This document shows, in pieces, positions 59,738 through 64,000 of a DNA stretch of 64,000 bases (positions are counted from its first letter, which is position 1; each line of letters begins with the position of its first letter). Source of the stretch: Patiria miniata (Eukaryota; Echinodermata; Asteroidea; Valvatida; Asterinidae); NCBI RefSeq assembly GCF_015706575.1, contig NW_024037071.1, positions 9,413,774-9,477,773 on the forward strand, written 5' to 3'. The notes under the pieces were generated by a model, which did no database searches, was not told where the DNA came from, and saw only the letters and a list, made by a program, of their open reading frames with translations. The translations under genes were made by a program, and so were the position numbers.

Positions 59738-62700
59738 GTCCATGGGGCTGCGAAGTGTGAGTGGGCCGGACTGGAGATTGCAGAAAACATGGCAAATCTT
59801 TCTGCTTTGCAGCCTCATTTTGGCAGCAATTCGATATGTACATGGTAATGTTGCAGGAATCCTTACTGTCAACCTGTAATGATTTTGATCGTTACACTAG
59901 AGATACGTTGTCTGATGATGGAATGATATATGTGACGCGTCGACTAATGTACAAATGTACATATATGTACACGTAGCACAGCTCTGCACTCGTTACGTAC
60001 AGAGGACAACTGTATTATTCATTTGGTTCTTTATTATACAGCTCTATGATCGGAATATATGCTATTGTTTTTAAAGTAGGCTTATCATAATATAGTCAAA
60101 GAAGGTGTTACTTTTTTCTAACTGTAGCATACATGTACAGCAAAAGCAAACTTTTTTTTTGTATAAACACTGATAAAGGGCCAACTTTTTCTACTACATT
60201 TGTTTATTTTGCTGACTGCTGACTAATTTTAATTTTATTGTTCCTGGAGAGAGACAAAGGAGAATAGAATTTCTTGCTCTTTAATTAATGGATGATTTTT
60301 AAAAAAGCTTTTGTTAGTGTTAATTGATACTATCAGCTTTCATTGTTCATTATCTGCAATGCATTTCATTATATTTAATTTCTTATTTCCTATGTACAGG
60401 TCATGGTGTCCATGAAAACCTCTTCTTCAGTGTCCTTAGCCCAGAAGATCTCGCCTTTATTTATAAAATCAGACCAGCCAAAAATTTTGGAGCAGCTTTC
60501 GTAAGTCAAGCAAATAATAAGTAAACATTCATATTTACTGAAAACAATGTTGGTCACCTGCAGCTGAACACAAACACCAACTTAGACTTTAGGCTATATT
60601 ATTTGTGAGGTGTTCTGGCAAAATGCGACGGAACTTATTGGGCACAGGCCGTAGTGGAGAAAATGCAAAAAGCTGAATGGGGTTGATTTTTTGTTTGATT
60701 TTCAGATTTATTGATATTTGTAGTCTTTGGTATGTTTGCTACACATCTTTTAAAGAAATAATTAAAAAAATCGTGGCATAAAAGATTTTCCAGAAAAAAA
60801 AAAAATTGCATCTTTCATTTTCATGACTATAAAAACTCACAATTTTGAAAGCCATTTTCTCAGTCTTTTACTTTTTTGACATGATGATAGATGCAAACTT
60901 TTAACAGCCACAACTTGCCAACGGAATGTCCAATTGGAGTGTAACAAACAGTATTGTAAGGATAATTTCATCTTCTATCCTAATACCTACAAACCTTCAT
61001 TTTGATTTTTGCCCAGTTCAGTCTTATTTTGCGAGAACGCCTCACGTTTTCGTACTATTTAAAACTGATTCAGCGGATCTGAGATCAAATCGCACTCAAA
61101 ATTTACAAACACTCATATTTTCTTGTGAAAATAATGTTATTTATTTCACTCAAGTTTTTGTGTTGTTTTGCAGGCACAACATTTCCACAGAATATGTCTT
61201 ATTCCAACGGAGCCAGAAGATGCTTGTGGAGAATTGGCGAATGCACCTGTAATATCGGGGGAAGTTGCTCTTATTAAAAGAGGGTGAGCTCTCCTTTCTA
61301 GTCTTTTTGTTTTCAGTATAAATCACATGCTAAATTCTCAATGCACAAATCAACCTTATAGATTTGTTTTAGTGATTTAGCCATAACCCCCAACAGGCTT
61401 TCTTTAGGTACCCTGGCAAATGCAACAAAATACAACTTGGCTGAAATAAGAACCCTGTTAAATGCAACCAAATGCAACAGTGGATACTCCTGTATTGCCA
61501 TGGCACTATGGGCAGTTACCCTGCTAAATGCAACAGAATGCAACAGAGCACAGGGATTTGAGTTGTGTGCTAAATGTAGCAGTATGCAACAACTTTTTAC
61601 CTTTGTTGCTTTTTGTTGCATCTAGCAGGGTTAGGGATAAGAAGGCCTTTTTATGCTATCATCTTGACTACCAGTGTTGAAATCAACACAGGCCCACTTT
61701 GAGTGAAACCAGGTTGGATTAAAGATATACTGAATCATGTTACTGAATCATGTTTTGAATTGTTTTGAATTGCAGCTATACGCGACGTCGCGCACTGATC
61801 CGACGAATCATAGCAACCGCGCGCGCGTGTGCGTCGTGCCAATGCTTGCGCGCGCTTCGCCGAATAACAAAACGAACTACTAATTTAAATTTTCCTACGG
61901 TGTGTCTTAAGACGCACTGTTGGAAAGGCCTTCTTTCGTTGATTACTTCAAAATGACAGCTTCCCAAAAAGAATAATTTCACAGGGGGTTTAGTTCCCTT
62001 ACTATCTTTCAACCAAGTTTGTTTTTCAACAATAATTATGCCAGTTACTTTTCGGATGGCTGCAAATGATGGACTACAGCTTTAAAGCACGGGTATGTAA
62101 GGCATACCGTTCACACTTACACTGGTGTGTACACGGCTCAGCTGTAGAGTTTGTATTTTTGCCCTGGTAGCGCAGCCATACATGTACCCTGGTAGCGAAC
62201 TAGCGATCAGGGTTGCATTTTACCTGTGTAAAAAGCCACACCTGTTTAGGAGCTGCGTTGGATTAACTGCCAGTATGAAAGGTCTGCCTAAACTCTGGGG
62301 CCGTCCAAAAAAGTACATCTGCACGAAGGGGGTGGTTGGGGGGTGGGTGGAGGGGTGTTTTCATTGTGTACGTGTACAGCATGCGTACAGGGGGAGGGGT
62401 CCATACATACGCAGTGCGATAATTTGCTTTTAATAACTAGTCATGAAATCAATGTAATTTCTCATATTGAATACCTACCAGGACCAGCTTTTATGCATTG
62501 AAAATTGTTATAACACTGTACCCTCACCCTGACCATTTATAATTATCTTCCCAGTGCTACTGCCAGGGGTTTCTGGCAACATTTTGTCATATTTTTCAGA
62601 CTTTGGATCGACCTGCGAAACTTAATTCTACAGTTCTCAGGTTAACTATGACATTCAATGATGCTAGAATATGATAATCTGAAAAGTCTAAAAGAAATAT

Positions 62701-64000
62701 GGAATGCGTATGTGTAGGGGGGGGGGGGGGGAGGTTGGTTGGTTGGTTGGTTGGTTGGAACCACTGCATATGCCTTGTGTACAGGGGGGGGGGGGGGAGG
62801 GGTCTAAAAAGTTTGGCATACGGTCCCATATGGAGATTTTGTATAATGAGGCTCATCTCTGAAATCTTCCTCTTAATGTGAGTTTCAACTTTTTTATTTC
62901 ATAATCATAGTGGTTGCTCCTTCATGTCCAAAGCCATCACAGCAGAGAGGGCAGGAGCGGCCGCCGTCATTATTTACGACAACAATGACAGGAATTTTGA
63001 CAGCATTATTGACATGATTGATGACAACACGGACAGAAGTACCTCCATTCCAGTCGCATTCCTCCTTGGACGGGACGGGTAAGTTATGATCTACGACAAA
63101 TGTGACTGTCAGAAATTTCACTTTTTAAGGTCATCGCAAAAAAAGACAGCTTTATAAACCCATTAGTCTCTGTACCGACCCAAAATGGCCTGACTGTTAC
63201 TCCCTGTACTGACCCCAAACCGCCCTGCCTGTTACTCCCTGTGCCAACCCAAACCGCCCTGCCTGTTACTCCCTGTGCCACCCCAAACTGCTCTGTCTTC
63301 TCCCTGTGCCGACCCAAACCACCCTGCCTGTTACTCCCTGTACTGACCCAAACCGCCCTGCCTGTTACTCCCTGTACCGACCCAAACCGCCCTGCCTGTT
63401 ACTCCCTGTACTGACCCAAACCACCCTGCCTGTTACTCCCTGTACTGACCCAAAACGCCCTGCCTGTTACTCCCTATGCCGACCCAAAGCCCCCTGCCTG
63501 TTACTCCCTGCCATGCCTGAGCACTTCATCAGGTTGCAGAGTCATCGGATAATAAACACAGTGTAATAAAATGTTCATGTAGTACAGTTGCTTATGGGTT
63601 AATATGATGCCAAACTCTATGCAAATTATTTTTTATCAAGGTCAATTCTTAACTTCCTCTTATAAATGGGATTTTAAAGTTGACGTGAAATTCACTATTT
63701 TTGAAATTAAATTGTCACTCAGTCCTTCAGTGGTATATATATGTGTCTGTCCAGTAGAAGTCATGTTAAATTGTGAAAAGTTAAGTTCACTTAATTTTTG
63801 GAATTTAGCAAAAATATGTGCCAAGTTACAAATTATATGACATGTGTTCCCAAAACAGCTAAAAATAACTTTTAAAAGAAATCCAAGATCTTTTCACTTT
63901 AAAAAATTACATAATCTTTTGTGTTTTCATCTTTTTACAGTTACATGATCAAGAACTCGCTTCACCAACAGGGCCTGCCGTCTGCTGTCATTTCGATTCC
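59730..64000 (+). CDS. PRADC1: Protease-associated domain-containing protein 1, 3' end beyond window
   Basis: Small secreted glycoprotein consisting of one PA domain. Exons: 59730-59844, 60400-60500, 61174-61283, 62911-63078, 63941-64000 (cut by the window end); phases 1,0,2,2 agree. The start has a signal segment around WQIFLLCSLILAAI. Then GVHENLFFSVLSPEDLAFIY, PAKNFG, LIPTEPEDACGELANAP, VALIKRGGCSFMSKA, AAAVIIYDNN, IPVAFLLGRDGYMIKNSL and GLPSAVISIP, which line up with vertebrate PRADC1 (RGGCSF, FLLGRDGYMI, SLEQHGLPWAIISIP). The PA domain has no catalytic residues. Introns carry a MITE, a keyword element and a minisatellite. The ATG is chosen because it lies in a TISU element and leads the signal peptide. 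Confidence 0.92.
60605..61045. mobile_element. MITE with GTGAGG ends, copy 2
   Basis: GTGAGGTGTTCTGGCAAAAT with GACGGAAC at the left and GTTCAGTCTTATTTTGCGAG with ACGCCTCAC at the right. It matches the copy at 44899-45335 in inverted orientation. In PRADC1 intron 2, ending about 130 bases before exon 3. Confidence 0.8.
61387..61636. mobile_element. ATAA-flanked keyword element C
   Basis: ATAA (61383-61386) then CCCCCAACAGG; right end CTAGCAGGGTTAGGG then ATAA (61637-61640). CCCTG-TAAATGCAAC with a following AATGCAACA recurs through the element, and its inverse TGTTGCATCTAGCAGGG closes it. In PRADC1 intron 3. Confidence 0.65.
61722..62083. mobile_element. TTTAAA-flanked MITE, copy 2 (inverted, shorter)
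   Basis: Reverse-orientation copy of 33126-33643, with GCTATACGCGACGTCGCGCA, TTTAAATTTTCCTACGG, CAAAATGACAGCTTCCC and the end AAATGATGGACTACAGCT followed by TTTAAA. The left end (TTAAAGATATACTG) is altered. In PRADC1 intron 3. Confidence 0.75.
62716..62810. repeat. G runs and (GGTT)n
   Basis: Two G runs (about 62717-62732 and 62785-62799) flank six GGTT units and the stretch AACCACTGCATATGCC. G-quadruplex formation is possible. Confidence 0.85.
63172..63520. repeat. 34-bp minisatellite, about 10 units
   Basis: GCCTGTTACTCCCTG with CCGACCCAAACCGCCCT repeats at 63196, 63231, 63265, 63330, 63364, 63398, 63432, 63466 and 63500 (position of GTTACT). The period is 34-35 bp, with one irregular double unit. 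Lies in PRADC1 intron 4. Its open frame is a repeat artefact. Confidence 0.92.

Noticed and set aside
57546..61636. Interstitial telomere repeats (CCCTAACCC)
   Set aside because: Only one or two TTAGGG-type units occur, always at element ends and in inverted orientation; this fits transposon termini better than telomeric DNA.
63306..63566. Pro/Cys-rich open frame near the right end
   Set aside because: Direct translation of the 34-bp minisatellite inside a PRADC1 intron.

Overview
This is nuclear DNA of an invertebrate animal. Genes are split into short exons with GT-AG introns, and the space between them is filled by satellites, minisatellites, SINE and LINE remnants and many non-autonomous DNA transposons. 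A true MMP21 orthologue, poly-C/poly-G tracts and the SINE types suggest an invertebrate deuterostome, perhaps an echinoderm; that assignment is inference and uncertain.

Four protein-coding genes are supported. Exons were joined by hand with matching splice phases. (1) MMP21-type matrix metalloproteinase, + strand, 4966-11977, 6 exons, 878 aa: signal peptide, VPST-rich repeat, cysteine-switch prodomain, two furin-type sites, zinc catalytic domain, hemopexin propeller. (2) A small secreted protein with one F5/8 type C (discoidin) domain, - strand, 24367-20939, 5 exons, 226 aa. (3) EDRF1, - strand, 56579-34121 (20 exons placed, plus a doubtful first exon at 59723-59648). (4) PRADC1, + strand, from 59730 and running off the window end (5 exons, last one partial). 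EDRF1 and PRADC1 are head to head. PRADC1 starts inside a TISU element.

Layout: 1-4965 gene-poor upstream DNA with small duplications; 4966-11977 MMP21; 11978-15835 AT-rich desert; 15836-20935 three consecutive tandem arrays (53-bp palindromic minisatellite, about 320-bp repeat, about 207-bp dimeric satellite), the last touching the stop codon of the discoidin gene; 20939-24367 discoidin gene; 24368-34120 transposon-rich intergenic DNA (SINEs, PIF/Harbinger-like and hAT-like MITEs with clear target-site duplications); 34121-59723 EDRF1 with introns full of MITEs, LINE tails and SINEs; 59730-64000 PRADC1.

The genes do not form a pathway, but the order is informative: MMP21 and EDRF1 converge here as they do on human 10q26, so this looks like old microsynteny with a discoidin gene and satellites between them. 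The most unusual non-coding signal is a set of TTAA/ATAA-flanked short elements with CCCTAA-type ends, each carrying its own repeated internal keyword.
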